Positions 48,096 to 56,373 of a stretch of 64,000 nucleotides of DNA are shown here, piece by piece. The stretch's first letter is position 1; every line of letters begins with the position of its first letter. The notes beneath the pieces are model-generated. The model had not been told where the DNA came from and ran no database searches. It saw only the letters and a program-made list of their open reading frames with translations. The stretch is from positions 1 to 64,000 of the forward strand of contig NZ_JBEXDG010000012.1 in assembly GCF_040605635.1 (NCBI RefSeq), written 5' to 3'. This DNA is from Dactylosporangium sp040605635. Its GTDB lineage: Bacteria; Actinomycetota; Actinomycetes; Mycobacteriales; Micromonosporaceae. A program made the position numbers and the translations under genes.

Positions 48096-48206
48096 GACGA
48101 CCTCCTGATATACGCGGATACAACCTGGTATCAAACCAAGCATACTCAGGACGAGTACGCCCGGCCAGCACCTGAACCGGTCAGATCACAGCCAGTAGTC
48201 GCCACA

Positions 48207-48356
48207 TCGCAAAACTCGGGTGCCCGGTCCCGAAGGTCCCCCGCCGCGACGGCGGCTCCGCCCTCGCCTGGAAACGCAAGCTCGTCCGCTCCGCCGCTCA
48301 GGACGCTGCCGGCCTGCCGGTCGCCGTCAAGATGCGCATCGACATCGACGAGCTAG
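48207..48356 (+). pseudogene. Second, diverged dus fragment
   Basis: From about 48211 the plus strand reads GCPVPKVPRRDGGSALAWKR, KLVRSAAQDAAGLPVAVKMR and then IDID, aligning to residues about 110-157 of the intact Dus. It is clearly a different allele from both the resident gene and fragment 1, and homology ends near 48356. The same upstream words (AGTCGCCACA..GCAAAA.TCGGGTGC) precede both fragments. It probably came with another mobile element that used dus as its target. Confidence 0.72.
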
Positions 48357-48504
48357 AGGCAGGACGGGCCGCTCATGGACGCCGGGTGGCAGCACCGGTC
48401 CTCGTCCGGGCGGAGCGCGCGGGGCCGGAGCGCGCGGGGTGAAGGAGCGGCGGTGACCCCGGAGGGTGGTGCCGTGCGGGCGGAAACCGCCGAGCATCGG
48501 GAGC

Positions 48505-49467
48505 ATGGACATGGTGCTCGTCACCGGGGCGGCCGGTGGAGTGGGGTCCGTCGGGCGGTCCGTCGTGGAGCTGTTGCGCGAGCGGGACGTGGCGGTGCGG
48601 GCGTTCGTGCACCGGGAGGACGAGCGAGCCGAGGCGTTGCGGGCGACCGGGGCCGAGGTCGTCGCCGGGGATCTCACCGACGCGGGTGACGTCGTGCGGG
48701 CCCTCGACGGGTGCGGGCGGGTGTACTTCGGCATGAGTGTGGCGGCGAGCTACCTGAAGGCCACCGTCACCGTCGCCGCCGCGGCGCGCGAGCACCAGCG
48801 GCAGCGACACCTCACCGCGCTGGTGAACATGTCGCAGATGACGGTGTCGGAGATGACGCTGACCAGCACCGGGGAATCGGCGCAGCATCGGTTGCAGTGG
48901 CTCGGCGAGCGGGTCCTGGACTGGTCGGGACTGCCGGTCGTGCAGGTGCGGCCGACCGTCTTCCTGGAGAACCCGATCTTCGCGAGCGTCAAGGACGACG
49001 CGCTGCGGCTGCCGTTCGGGACGGCGCGCACGTCGCCGATCGCGGCGCGGGACGTCGCCGAGGTCGTCGCCACGATCCTTGCGGCGCCCGGGTCGCACAT
49101 CGGGAAGGTGTACGAGCTGACCGGCGCACGCTCGGAGGACATGACGGCGATGGCGGCGGAGTGGTCGGCCGCGCTGGGGCGGACGGTCACCTACGTCGAC
49201 GTCCCGCTGCAGGAGTGGGTCGACGAGGTGCTGGCGCCGCTGCACCTGCCGGAGCACCTGCGCGACCACCTGCTCACGATGGTCCGGTTGCACCGCGACG
49301 GCCGGTACGACCGGCTCACCCACGACGTCGAGCAGCTCCTCGGCCGCCCGGCCACCACGGTCCGGGACTACGTGGCCGGGCCGTTGTCGACGAACGTGAA
49401 GGCGGCCTGCGGGCCCGCGTCGCCGAGCTCCTCGGCGATCAGCCCGTCGCGGCCGGTGCGCAGGTAG
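48505..49467 (+). CDS. NmrA/SDR-type NAD(P)-binding oxidoreductase
   Basis: A 320-residue atypical short-chain dehydrogenase. Rossmann start MVLVTGAAGGVGSVGRSVVELL, VVAGDLTDAGDVVRAL, VNMSQMTVSEMTLTSTGES, VVQVRPTVFLENPIF and FGTARTSPIAARDVAEVVATIL match NAD(P)H-binding (PF13460)/NmrA proteins. ATG 48505 or 48511 starts it. The expected end is near VRDYVAG; the last 30 or so residues are read from the antisense of the convergent lipoprotein gene (100-bp overlap), which suggests loss of the original stop. Confidence 0.85.
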   Translation: MDMVLVTGAAGGVGSVGRSVVELLRERDVAVRAFVHREDERAEALRATGAEVVAGDLTDAGDVVRALDGCGRVYFGMSVAASYLKATVTVAAAAREHQRQRHLTALVNMSQMTVSEMTLTSTGESAQHRLQWLGERVLDWSGLPVVQVRPTVFLENPIFASVKDDALRLPFGTARTSPIAARDVAEVVATILAAPGSHIGKVYELTGARSEDMTAMAAEWSAALGRTVTYVDVPLQEWVDEVLAPLHLPEHLRDHLLTMVRLHRDGRYDRLTHDVEQLLGRPATTVRDYVAGPLSTNVKAACGPASPSSSAISPSRPVRR

Positions 49468-49979
49468 ACGCCGCCGGCGGAGCTGATCGCGTACGTGGGA
49501 CGGTCCAGGCTGTCCTGCTCCTCGCGCTGCTCGAGGGCGAACAGCTGGCCCTTCGCCGCGGGGTCGCAGGTGGCCGCGACCACCGTCAGCGGGGCGGCGC
49601 CGTTGTTCTTGACGCCCATGCAGGACGGCGGGGCCAGGGTCTTGATCCAGTGCTTGCCGGTGCCGTCGGGGGACAGCACGAACAGGCCCTTGTCCGTGCC
49701 CCCGTCGGTGAGCGTCAGCCGGCCCATGGCGTCGACGGCGAGGATCGACTCGAACGACCCGACCGGCACGATGACGACCCTCCGCCGCCCGGCCAGGACC
49801 GGGTCGGTCCCGCTCGGCACCGGTACACCGGAAGCCGCCGCGGAAGCGGAACCGGTGGCGGAACCGGAGGCCGCCGGCGGGGCGGAGGCGGTGGTGGACG
49901 GGGCCGTCGAGCCGCACGCGGTGAGCAGGGACAGCGCGGCAGCGGCGGCAAGGGCGGGCGGGACCGGGTTCGCCTTCAT
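49368..49979 (-). CDS. Secreted lipoprotein of unknown function
   Basis: A 203-residue protein with a lipoprotein signal (ALAAAAALSLLTACGS, lipobox LTAC, Cys at residue 22), an Ala/Ser/Pro-rich linker to about residue 60, and a 140-residue domain (VVIVPVGSFESILAVDAMGRLTLTDGG, TLAPPSCMGVKNNGAAPLTV). That domain resembles ricin-type or beta-trefoil-like sequence only loosely. Function unknown. It overlaps the convergent NmrA gene by 100 bp. Confidence 0.75.
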   Translation of the reverse strand: MKANPVPPALAAAAALSLLTACGSTAPSTTASAPPAASGSATGSASAAASGVPVPSGTDPVLAGRRRVVIVPVGSFESILAVDAMGRLTLTDGGTDKGLFVLSPDGTGKHWIKTLAPPSCMGVKNNGAAPLTVVAATCDPAAKGQLFALEQREEQDSLDRPTYAISSAGGVYLRTGRDGLIAEELGDAGPQAAFTFVDNGPAT

Positions 49980-50024
49980 GACCGGACCCGTACCCGGTCA
50001 CCCCGCGCCGGGAAACCCCGGACG

Positions 50025-50822
50025 TCAGGGTTTGCGGCCCACCGCGGCATAGATGGCGACGTCGGCGGGAGTGGCGTCCGGATAGGAGCCGCGCCAGTCG
50101 CAGACGGGGACGATGCCCGGCGGCACCAGGTCCAGGCCTTCGAAGAAGGCGCCGAACTGCTCCGCCGTGCGGGCGTACCCGTCGGTGCGCCCGGCGGCGA
50201 ACATCGCCCGGTACGCCGCGGCGCCCGCCTCGTCGGCGAAGTCGACGGTCGCGTTCGTGGCGACCAGGTAGCTGCCGGACGGCAGCGCGTCCAGCAGGGT
50301 CCGCACGATCGGCAGGGCGGCCTCGTCGGTGTGGATGAAGTGCAGGATCGCCACGAGCAGCAGGCCGACCGGCCGGTCCAGGTCGAGGGTCGCCCGCAGG
50401 TCCGGGTGGGCGAGGATCGCGGCCGGGTCGCGCAGGTCCGCTTCCAGATATGCGGTGCGGCCCTCCGGTGTCCCGGTGAGCAGCGCCCGCGCGTGGGTCA
50501 GCACGATCGGGTCGTTGTCGACGTAGACGACGTGGGACGTGGGGTCGGCGCGCTGCGCGAGCTCGTGCGTGTTGTCGGGGACCGGCAGGCCGGTGCCGAT
50601 GTCGAGGAACTGCCGGACGCCGGCCTCCCCCGCCAGGAACCGCACGGCGGAGCGCAGGAACGCCCGGTTGGCGAGCACCGCGGTGCGGACGGTCGGGAAC
50701 GCGGCCGCGATCTCGTCGCCGGAGGCGCGGTCGGCGGCGAAGTGGTCCTTGCCGCCGAGCCAGTAGTTGTACCGCCGGGCCGGGTGCGGCACCGACGTGT
50801 CGATGCGGTCCTGTCCGGCCAC
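50025..50822 (-). CDS. SAM-dependent methyltransferase (DUF574/Methyltransf_19 family)
   Basis: A 265-residue protein of the actinobacterial family that begins with RRYNYWLGGKDHFAADRASG and has a SAM-binding loop FLDIGTGLPVPDNTHELAQ, then VVYVDNDPIVLTHARALL. These methyltransferases are abundant in Streptomyces and relatives; their substrates are mostly unknown. GTG 50822 has AGGGGAG upstream. Confidence 0.9.
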   Translation of the reverse strand: MAGQDRIDTSVPHPARRYNYWLGGKDHFAADRASGDEIAAAFPTVRTAVLANRAFLRSAVRFLAGEAGVRQFLDIGTGLPVPDNTHELAQRADPTSHVVYVDNDPIVLTHARALLTGTPEGRTAYLEADLRDPAAILAHPDLRATLDLDRPVGLLLVAILHFIHTDEAALPIVRTLLDALPSGSYLVATNATVDFADEAGAAAYRAMFAAGRTDGYARTAEQFGAFFEGLDLVPPGIVPVCDWRGSYPDATPADVAIYAAVGRKP

Positions 50823-50914
50823 GTCCGACTCCCCTCGCGTTCATGAACGACGATGTCAGGTTAGTCGAACGATGCAGCACCCGTGCTGACGGCCGGACGC
50901 AGGGCCGCGGCGGT

Positions 50915-51065
50915 CCCGCCGCGCGACGCCCAGGTCGTGTTCGGAGATCGAGGTCGGGTCGAGACGCTTCGTCGGGGAGCTGCCGCCGGTGTACCTGCCA
51001 CTGAGCACCCCGCCGCCGAGCGGGCCCCACGCGGCGACGGTCATCCCGAACGACTCCGCCACACC
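50915..51065 (-). pseudogene. Aldo/keto reductase remnant
   Basis: The minus strand encodes AESFGMTVAAWGPLGGGVLS, GRYTGG and RLDPTSISEHDLGVAR. This is a clear piece from the C-terminal third of an aldo/keto reductase, the strand-loop that follows the active-site barrel. Both ends are missing: the frame becomes random after about 50918 and the upstream DNA belongs to another gene's leader. It is a decayed relic. Confidence 0.75.
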
Positions 51066-51120
51066 GGGTGCGCAGCGAGACGCCGGGAACTTCCCGGGCC
51101 GTGACGGCGACTACCTGTCC

Positions 51121-51861
51121 GTGGAGTGCATGCGGTTCCGGGAGGCGCTGTCCGCGCGGATGGACGGCGAGGACGAGCCGGTCGCGCCGGCGCTGGTCGA
51201 CGCGCACCTGGCGCAGTGCGGTGCGTGCCGGCAGTGGCAGCAGGACGCGTTCGCGGCGACGCGGCTCGCCCGGCTGCGACCCCTGTCCGCCGTGCCGGTC
51301 CCGGCGGAGCGCCTGCTGGCCGGGTTCTCCCCGGCTCCTTCCTGGTTGCGGCGGCGGCTGGGGTACGGGCTGCGCATCCTTCTCGGGGTCTTCGGCGCGG
51401 CGCAGTTCGTGCTGGGGATCGCCCAGGCCGCGAACGCGGCGACCGCGCACGTGCACCAGGCCGGGCACGTGTTCCACGAGTCGGCCGCCTGGAACGTGGC
51501 GATCGGCGCCGGGTTCGCCTGGATCGCGACCCGGCGGGCGACCCCGGCGGGCGCGCTGCCGATGCTGACCGCGTTCGTGGCGCTGCTCGCGCTGCTGTCC
51601 GCCAACGATCTCCTGGCCGGGGCGGTGGAGACGGCGCGGCTGGTGAGCCACGGGTTCGTCCTCGCCGGGTACGCGATCGTCCTGGCGTTGTCCCGGCCGG
51701 CGCTCGACCCGGGCGGACCACCCGCCGACCGGCGGCGACCGCCGCGCCGGTTCGGGCGGCCGCCGGGGCTCGACGCCGTTCAGGAGCCGCCGGCACCCCC
51801 GCGGCTGCGCCTCATCCAGGGCCACGCTCGGGCCTCGGCGGCCTCCGACCGGGCCGCTTAG
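51121..51861 (+). CDS. Zinc-finger (zf-HC2) anti-sigma-like membrane protein
   Basis: A 246-residue protein. Residues 1-40 hold a zinc-finger of the anti-sigma type (Cys3, then HLAQCGACRQW with His and two Cys). Three or four membrane helices follow (YGLRILLGVFGAAQFVLGIAQAA, WNVAIGAGFAWIATR, MLTAFVALLALLS, FVLAGYAIVLALS), then a basic Pro-rich tail. It resembles DUF2275-type proteins. No sigma factor gene is adjacent, so its partner is unknown. GTG 51121 is chosen because it keeps the first Cys. Confidence 0.75.
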   Translation: MECMRFREALSARMDGEDEPVAPALVDAHLAQCGACRQWQQDAFAATRLARLRPLSAVPVPAERLLAGFSPAPSWLRRRLGYGLRILLGVFGAAQFVLGIAQAANAATAHVHQAGHVFHESAAWNVAIGAGFAWIATRRATPAGALPMLTAFVALLALLSANDLLAGAVETARLVSHGFVLAGYAIVLALSRPALDPGGPPADRRRPPRRFGRPPGLDAVQEPPAPPRLRLIQGHARASAASDRAA

Positions 51862-52613
51862 ACCCGGCGGAGCAGGTACGTGTCCATGATCCAGCCCTTG
51901 CGGGCGCGGGCCTCCCGGCGGACCGCCTCGATCCCGTCGAGGACCTTGCCGAGCCGTCCGGCGATCAGCAGCTCGTCCGGGGTGCCGAGGTACGCGCCCC
52001 AGTAGATGTCGACGTCCTCGTCGCGGTACCGGCGGCAGGCGAGATCGGCGTCGAGCATGACGACGACGTCGTCGCAGCCCTCGGGCCAGCCCGCGGCGAG
52101 CCGGCGGCCCGTGGTGATGTGGACCGGCCCGGCGACCCGGTTCAGCATGATCCTGTGCCGGGCGGTCAGCGCCTGCACGCTGGTGATACCGGGGATGACC
52201 TCGTAGTCGACGGCGACGTTGCCCCGTGCGGCGATCGTGTCCAGGATGCGGATCGTGCCGTCGTACAACGCCGGATCCCCCCAGGCGAGGATGCCGCCGA
52301 CGGCTCCGTCCTCGATGTGGGTCAGCAGCGCCTCCTCGATCAGCCGCGCCCGCTCGTCGCGCCAGTCCCGCACCGCGCCCTCATAGTCGGCGGCGGTCCT
52401 GTCACGGGGCGGGTCGGCGATGACCACCGTCCGGAACGGCCGCTCCGTGGCGAACCGGTCGCAGATGTCCCGCCGCGCCTCGGTCAGGTCGGCCGTCGTG
52501 TCACCCTTGTCGAGCACGAAGAACACGTCGACGGCGTTCATGGCGTTGACCGCCTGCACGGTGACGTGGTCCGGGTCGCCCGCGCCGATTCCGATGATCA
52601 GTACCTTTCGCAC
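51858..52613 (-). CDS. cobF: Precorrin-6A synthase (deacetylating)
   Basis: A 251-residue SAM-dependent tetrapyrrole methylase of the aerobic cobalamin pathway, which methylates C-1 of precorrin-5 and releases acetate. Typical segments are VLIIGIGAGDPDHVTVQAVNAM, GILAWGDPALYDGTIRIL, VIPGITSVQALTARHRI and WGAYLGTPDELLIAG. It is isolated from other cob genes here. It overlaps the convergent zinc-finger gene by 4 bp. GTG 52613 starts it. Confidence 0.95.
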   Translation of the reverse strand: MRKVLIIGIGAGDPDHVTVQAVNAMNAVDVFFVLDKGDTTADLTEARRDICDRFATERPFRTVVIADPPRDRTAADYEGAVRDWRDERARLIEEALLTHIEDGAVGGILAWGDPALYDGTIRILDTIAARGNVAVDYEVIPGITSVQALTARHRIMLNRVAGPVHITTGRRLAAGWPEGCDDVVVMLDADLACRRYRDEDVDIYWGAYLGTPDELLIAGRLGKVLDGIEAVRREARARKGWIMDTYLLRRV

Positions 52614-52654
52614 CGGCCCATGATGTCAGGCGGCCCGTTCTGCATCATGGACCC

Positions 52655-53698
52655 ATGACACAGGACCGGTGGGACGAGGTCACGGCACTGCTCGTCGAGG
52701 CGGTGCCGGCGGGACGTGTTTCGGTGGTCGTCGACGGTACCGACGCCGCGACGGGACCCACGGCCGACCGGCTCGCCGCGGCGTTGCTGGCTGCCGGTCG
52801 TCCCTGCGCCCGCGTGCCGTCCGCTGCCGCCGGTGCCGCGCCGGCAGGTGCCGCGCCTGCGGGTGCTGTGCCTGCGGGTGCTGTGCCTGCGGGTGCTGTG
52901 CCTGCGGGTGCTGTGCTTCTGGCTGACGGTGCCTCCGCGCGGGGCTGTCCGCCGGACGGGGGCTGGGACGTGGTGGTGTGGCTGCGGACGTCGCGCCGGG
53001 AGCACGCCGCCGACGGCGCCAGGGGCGACACCGCCGACATCGTCGTCGACGTGCACGACCCCGCGTGGCCGGTGATCCGGCACGTCGCCCCGCGCCTGCT
53101 CGACCGGCGCCGCTGGTACCTCGTGGAATCCCGCGCCTTCTTCGGCGTCCGCGCGGGCACGTGGGACACGAAGTTCGGCGACGACCTGCCCGCCTACGCC
53201 GCCGCGGTCGCCGCCGCCGCTCTGCCGCCCGGCGGGATCGTCGTCGACGCCGGCTGCGGCACCGGCCGCGCCCTGCCCGCACTGCGCGCCGCGGTCGGCC
53301 CCGCCGGTCTCGCCATCGGCCTCGACCACACCCCGCAGATGCTGGCCGTGGCCCGCGGGAAGGGCAACGGCGGGCTGGTCCTCGCCGACGCGGGGCGGCT
53401 CCCGTTCGCCTCGGGCAGCGTCGACGCCGTCTTCGCCGCGGGCCTCGTCATGCACCTGCCGGACCCGGTCGACGGCCTCCGCGAACTCGCCCGCGTCACG
53501 AAACCCGGCGGGCGCCTCGTCCTCTTCCACCCGACGGGCCGGGCCGCGCTCGCCGCCCGCCACGGCCGCGTCCTGCGCCCCGACGACCCGCTCGCCCCGG
53601 GTCCGCTGACCGCGACGGCCGCCTCGTCAGGCTGGCATCTCACCACCTACGACGACGGCGAATCCCGTTTCCTGGCGCTCGCCGACCGCCTCGCCTGA
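52655..53698 (+). CDS. Fusion of a uridine-kinase-like domain and a class I methyltransferase
   Basis: A 347-residue protein. Residues 1-165 resemble a uridine kinase-like P-loop domain (VSVVVDGTDAATGPTADRLAAAL, VVVWLRTSRREHAAD, DIVVDVHDPAWPVIRH), but the P-loop has lost its GKT (GTDAATGPT), so ATP binding is doubtful. Residues 57-87 are five-residue repeats (AGAVP). Residues about 180-347 are a SAM methyltransferase (GGIVVDAGCGTGRALPALR, LADAGRLPFASGSVDAVFAA, GGRLVLFHP). The substrate is unknown. It is divergent from cobF. Confidence 0.8.
   Translation: MTQDRWDEVTALLVEAVPAGRVSVVVDGTDAATGPTADRLAAALLAAGRPCARVPSAAAGAAPAGAAPAGAVPAGAVPAGAVPAGAVLLADGASARGCPPDGGWDVVVWLRTSRREHAADGARGDTADIVVDVHDPAWPVIRHVAPRLLDRRRWYLVESRAFFGVRAGTWDTKFGDDLPAYAAAVAAAALPPGGIVVDAGCGTGRALPALRAAVGPAGLAIGLDHTPQMLAVARGKGNGGLVLADAGRLPFASGSVDAVFAAGLVMHLPDPVDGLRELARVTKPGGRLVLFHPTGRAALAARHGRVLRPDDPLAPGPLTATAASSGWHLTTYDDGESRFLALADRLA
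52829..52918 (+). repeat. 15-bp in-frame tandem repeat (six units)
   Basis: Six 15-bp units (the last four nearly GCGGGTGCTGTGCCT) encode AGAAP/AGAVP. They are inserted in the degenerate kinase-like domain after residue 57. The purity of the last four units points to recent expansion. Confidence 0.9.
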
Positions 53699-53702
53699 GC
53701 CG

Positions 53703-54191
53703 CTACCGCGTCGTGGCGTGCCGGTGCTCGAGCAGCCCGCGCGACACCAGGAACGCCCGCACCGCGGCGACGTCGGTGGGCGGCAGCTTCGTCCACGGCA
53801 GCACGAGCGGGTTGATCCCGGCGACCGTCACGACCCAGAACTCGGGCGTCTCCCGGACCGCCTGCACCGACTCCCAGCCGTACCTCATGTTGAGACTCTT
53901 GGTGTGCGCCTGGATGTCGGTGTCCGTCAGCTCGTACGTCACCGTCTCCCCGAGCAGCCCGGTCCTCGCCTGCGCCGCCGCCCGCGACACCAGCCACGGG
54001 AAGCACAACAGCCCCGCTCCGAGCGCCGCCGGCGCCGCCCCGGACGGAATGTCGTTGACGAACATCGCGATCCCGGCCACGGCGAGCACCCCACCGAACA
54101 CGTACAGCCGCATCAGCTTCCCACCCATGGTGGTCTGGATCGCACGACGGGCCCGAGCCTGATCCGGCTCAACCGTGAAGCTGATGTGCAT
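53703..54191 (-). CDS. YcxB-like membrane protein
   Basis: A 162-residue protein starting MHISFTVEPDQARARRAIQT, with two membrane helices near residues 29-75 (LYVFGGVLAVAGIAMFV, APAALGAGLLCFPWLV) and a C-terminal beta domain (TVTYELTDTDIQAHTKSLNMRYGWESVQAVRETPEFWVV). This matches the YcxB-like family of unknown function. GGGGGAGAG precedes ATG 54191. Confidence 0.85.
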   Translation of the reverse strand: MHISFTVEPDQARARRAIQTTMGGKLMRLYVFGGVLAVAGIAMFVNDIPSGAAPAALGAGLLCFPWLVSRAAAQARTGLLGETVTYELTDTDIQAHTKSLNMRYGWESVQAVRETPEFWVVTVAGINPLVLPWTKLPPTDVAAVRAFLVSRGLLEHRHATTR

Positions 54192-54602
54192 CGCTCTCCC
54201 CCATCGACGCGCACACCGTACACCCGCTTGATCGCCCCGCTGGGGCACGGTCGCCCTTCCCCCGACCCGCTCGCCCGCTCCGGCCGGACCCCGCAGGCCG
54301 ACCACCCCGTCCACCTGGCCCGCTCCGGCTGGACGCCCCTCACCGGGCCACCCGTTTCCGCGGAGGTCCCCATCGGCCGGGTTGCTTTTCGATCTTTCCA
54401 CGTCGTGCCGGACGGCGTCCGGCCAGTTGCCGCAACCGGCGTGCCGTCCCGCCGGCACCCTGGGCCCGGGACACCGCTCAACCCCGCGACCGAGCGCCCG
54501 TCCGCCGGGCAGCGCCCCAACGGGCCCCCTCCGTCCGATGCCCCACGCGCCCGAGCACCCCGAGCACCCCGAGCACCCCGAGCACCCCGAGCACCCCGAG
54601 CG
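54192..54602. other. Gap with short repeats, no gene
   Basis: No coding region is supported. Two copies of CCCGCTCCGGC(C/T)GGAC lie at about 54274-54289 and 54319-54334, 45 bp apart. Five exact copies plus a partial copy of the 9-bp unit CCGAGCACC fill 54551-54600, next to the histidine phosphatase stop. Confidence 0.6.
54551..54600. repeat. 9-bp tandem repeat
   Basis: CCGAGCACC is repeated five times exactly from 54551, with a partial sixth copy running into the 3' end of the phosphatase gene. Confidence 0.9.
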
Positions 54603-55334
54603 TCAGATGCCGTCGGTTGCCGAGCCCACCGTCCAGTACACGCGGTTGTAGTCCTCCAGCTCCAGCTGCTCACCGGACCCGGCGACCCGATACGTCGTCA
54701 CGCCGCAGTTGGCGGGGGTCTGCCCGTCGGGCCAGCGCTGGGCCCGCTGGTAGTCCCACCGCTCCAGCAGGAACCTGAAACACCGCAACGTCCCGCCGTG
54801 CGTCACGACCATGATCTTCTGGCCGGCCCGGTCGCGGAACAGCGTGTCCAGGAACGTGTGGACCCGTCCTGTCACATCAGCGAGGCTCTCCCCGCCCGGC
54901 GGCCGCGCCATGAAGCCGCCGAACGTCTGCCAGTACTCGTTCAGCCACGGGAACGCCGCCTCCGCCTCGGCGGTCGTCATGTCGTAGGCGAAGCCGGGGT
55001 CACGCTCGCGGATGAAGAGGTTGGTGCGCACCCGCATCCGGTCGCGCTCCTGCGCCGTATACGCATCGAGGATCCCCTCGGCGGTCTGCACCGTCCGCGC
55101 ATAGCCGCTCGTGTACACGTAGTCGAACACCCCGAACCGGTCCCGGATCGCGTGCCCGGTCTGCGCCGCCTGCTTGTGCCCGTCGGCCGTCAGGTCGATG
55201 AGGTGATCGGGCACCCCGCGCACCACCTGCCGCGCCGCGGCGTCGGCGAAATACACGCTGCCCTTCTTCGCCTGGTTCCGGGCCGACTCGGCGTGCCGCA
55301 CGAGCACCAGCAAGGTCGGGCGTCTCGACTCCAT
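54603..55334 (-). CDS. Histidine phosphatase-family protein
   Basis: A 243-residue enzyme of the phosphoglycerate-mutase-like superfamily. Catalytic motif LVRHAESARNQ near residue 12, TSGYARTVQTAEGIL, the acid residue region in FIRERDPGFAYDMT, GESLADVTGRVHTFL and the second His in VVTHGGTLRC. It removes phosphate from a small molecule or protein; the substrate is unknown. The start codon directly abuts the stop of the TIGR03943-like gene upstream. Confidence 0.9.
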   Translation of the reverse strand: MESRRPTLLVLVRHAESARNQAKKGSVYFADAAARQVVRGVPDHLIDLTADGHKQAAQTGHAIRDRFGVFDYVYTSGYARTVQTAEGILDAYTAQERDRMRVRTNLFIRERDPGFAYDMTTAEAEAAFPWLNEYWQTFGGFMARPPGGESLADVTGRVHTFLDTLFRDRAGQKIMVVTHGGTLRCFRFLLERWDYQRAQRWPDGQTPANCGVTTYRVAGSGEQLELEDYNRVYWTVGSATDGI

Positions 55335-56120
55335 CTACGACTCGTACTGCTCGACGGGCGCCGCGATCAACGTGACCTCCGCCACCTCGATGAACGGGAT
55401 CGTCTCCCCGTTGACGGTGTCCTTCACCTGCCGCCCCGTGTATCGGCCGGTCAGCCGCAGCCACTGCTCGTCGCTGAGCCCGCCGGGCAGCTCCCCCGCC
55501 AGGGCCACCTTCACCGGCCGGGCGTCGGCCGCGCAGCAGCTGACCATCATCCGCGCCAGCAGCCAGGTGCCCTCCGGCCCGCGCATCGCGAACCCGGTCA
55601 GCTCGACCCGCCGCTCCCCGAGCGACACCCCCCGGTCGAACACCGCCCTGGAGGCGTAGTCGAGCATCGTCAGCTTGACCGGGTCACCGGCCGGCAGCGG
55701 CGCGAAGTCGGACTTCTCCACCAGCGCCGACCCGGCCCGGTTCGCCGCATACGACCCGAGCGCCGGCGGCGCGACCAGCAGCAGCCCGAGCACCGGCGCC
55801 AGCAGCAGCCAGGCCACCTTCGGCCCGCCCGCCCCGTGCCCGTGCCCGTCGTCATGCCCGTGCCCGGCCTCGTGGTCGTGCCCGCCGCCGTCGGCAGCGG
55901 GGCCGGCGTCGGCAGCGGGGCCGCCCGCGGTCGCCGCCCGGGCGGGACGCAGCTCATACCAGAGCGAGAAGATCCCGGCGACCACCAGGATCGCCCCGGA
56001 CAGGATCAGATACGGCTGAAGCCCCGATTTGACATAGTTCAGGTACTGATCGGTGAGGCTGGCACGCAGCACCGCACCCCCGATCAGCAGCAGAATGACG
56101 GCCTGCGCCTGCCTGTTCAC
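55335..56120 (-). CDS. TIGR03943/DUF1980-family membrane protein
   Basis: A 261-residue protein with three membrane helices (about 7-22, 36-58 and 100-120), a His-rich cytoplasmic or external loop (GGGHDHEAGHGHDDGHGHGAGG, about 75-95), and a C-terminal domain (VELTGFAMRGPEGTWLLARMMVSCCAADARPV). The family is regularly paired with the DUF318 permease encoded next. The His-rich loop suggests metal binding. GTG 56120 is the likely start. Confidence 0.85.
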   Translation of the reverse strand: MNRQAQAVILLLIGGAVLRASLTDQYLNYVKSGLQPYLILSGAILVVAGIFSLWYELRPARAATAGGPAADAGPAADGGGHDHEAGHGHDDGHGHGAGGPKVAWLLLAPVLGLLLVAPPALGSYAANRAGSALVEKSDFAPLPAGDPVKLTMLDYASRAVFDRGVSLGERRVELTGFAMRGPEGTWLLARMMVSCCAADARPVKVALAGELPGGLSDEQWLRLTGRYTGRQVKDTVNGETIPFIEVAEVTLIAAPVEQYES

Positions 56121-56373
56121 AACGACACCATCCCACCTGCCGTGGACACCCTGACCGCGCTCACACCCACCACACTCACATCCGCCACCGAAGCGCCACG
56201 CCCCGGCAACCCCGGCGACCCGCACCCGGCACCGCTCACCCACCCGTTCACGCCACCACCACGGCAACGCCCGCCACGACCCGGAGCGACCCGGACCGCG
56301 ACGGCGCGATCCGGGACACCGGCCGCTCGCCCGGTCGAAGCACCACGGCCGGGGGCGGGATCGGGTCGGCGGG

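Noticed and set aside
48373..51825. A 1150-residue minus-strand frame
   Set aside because: It overlaps five supported genes in other frames and has low-complexity Arg/Pro composition.
52829..52918. Possible CRISPR-like array
   Set aside because: The units are 15 bp without spacers and stay in frame inside a coding region, so this is a coding tandem repeat.
54551..54600. Possible CRISPR-like array or replication iterons
   Set aside because: Contiguous 9-bp units with no spacers beside a stop codon; a simple satellite.
54113..54673. Minus-strand frame with ARG repeats
   Set aside because: It is a translation of the 9-bp satellite and of the antisense of two genes.
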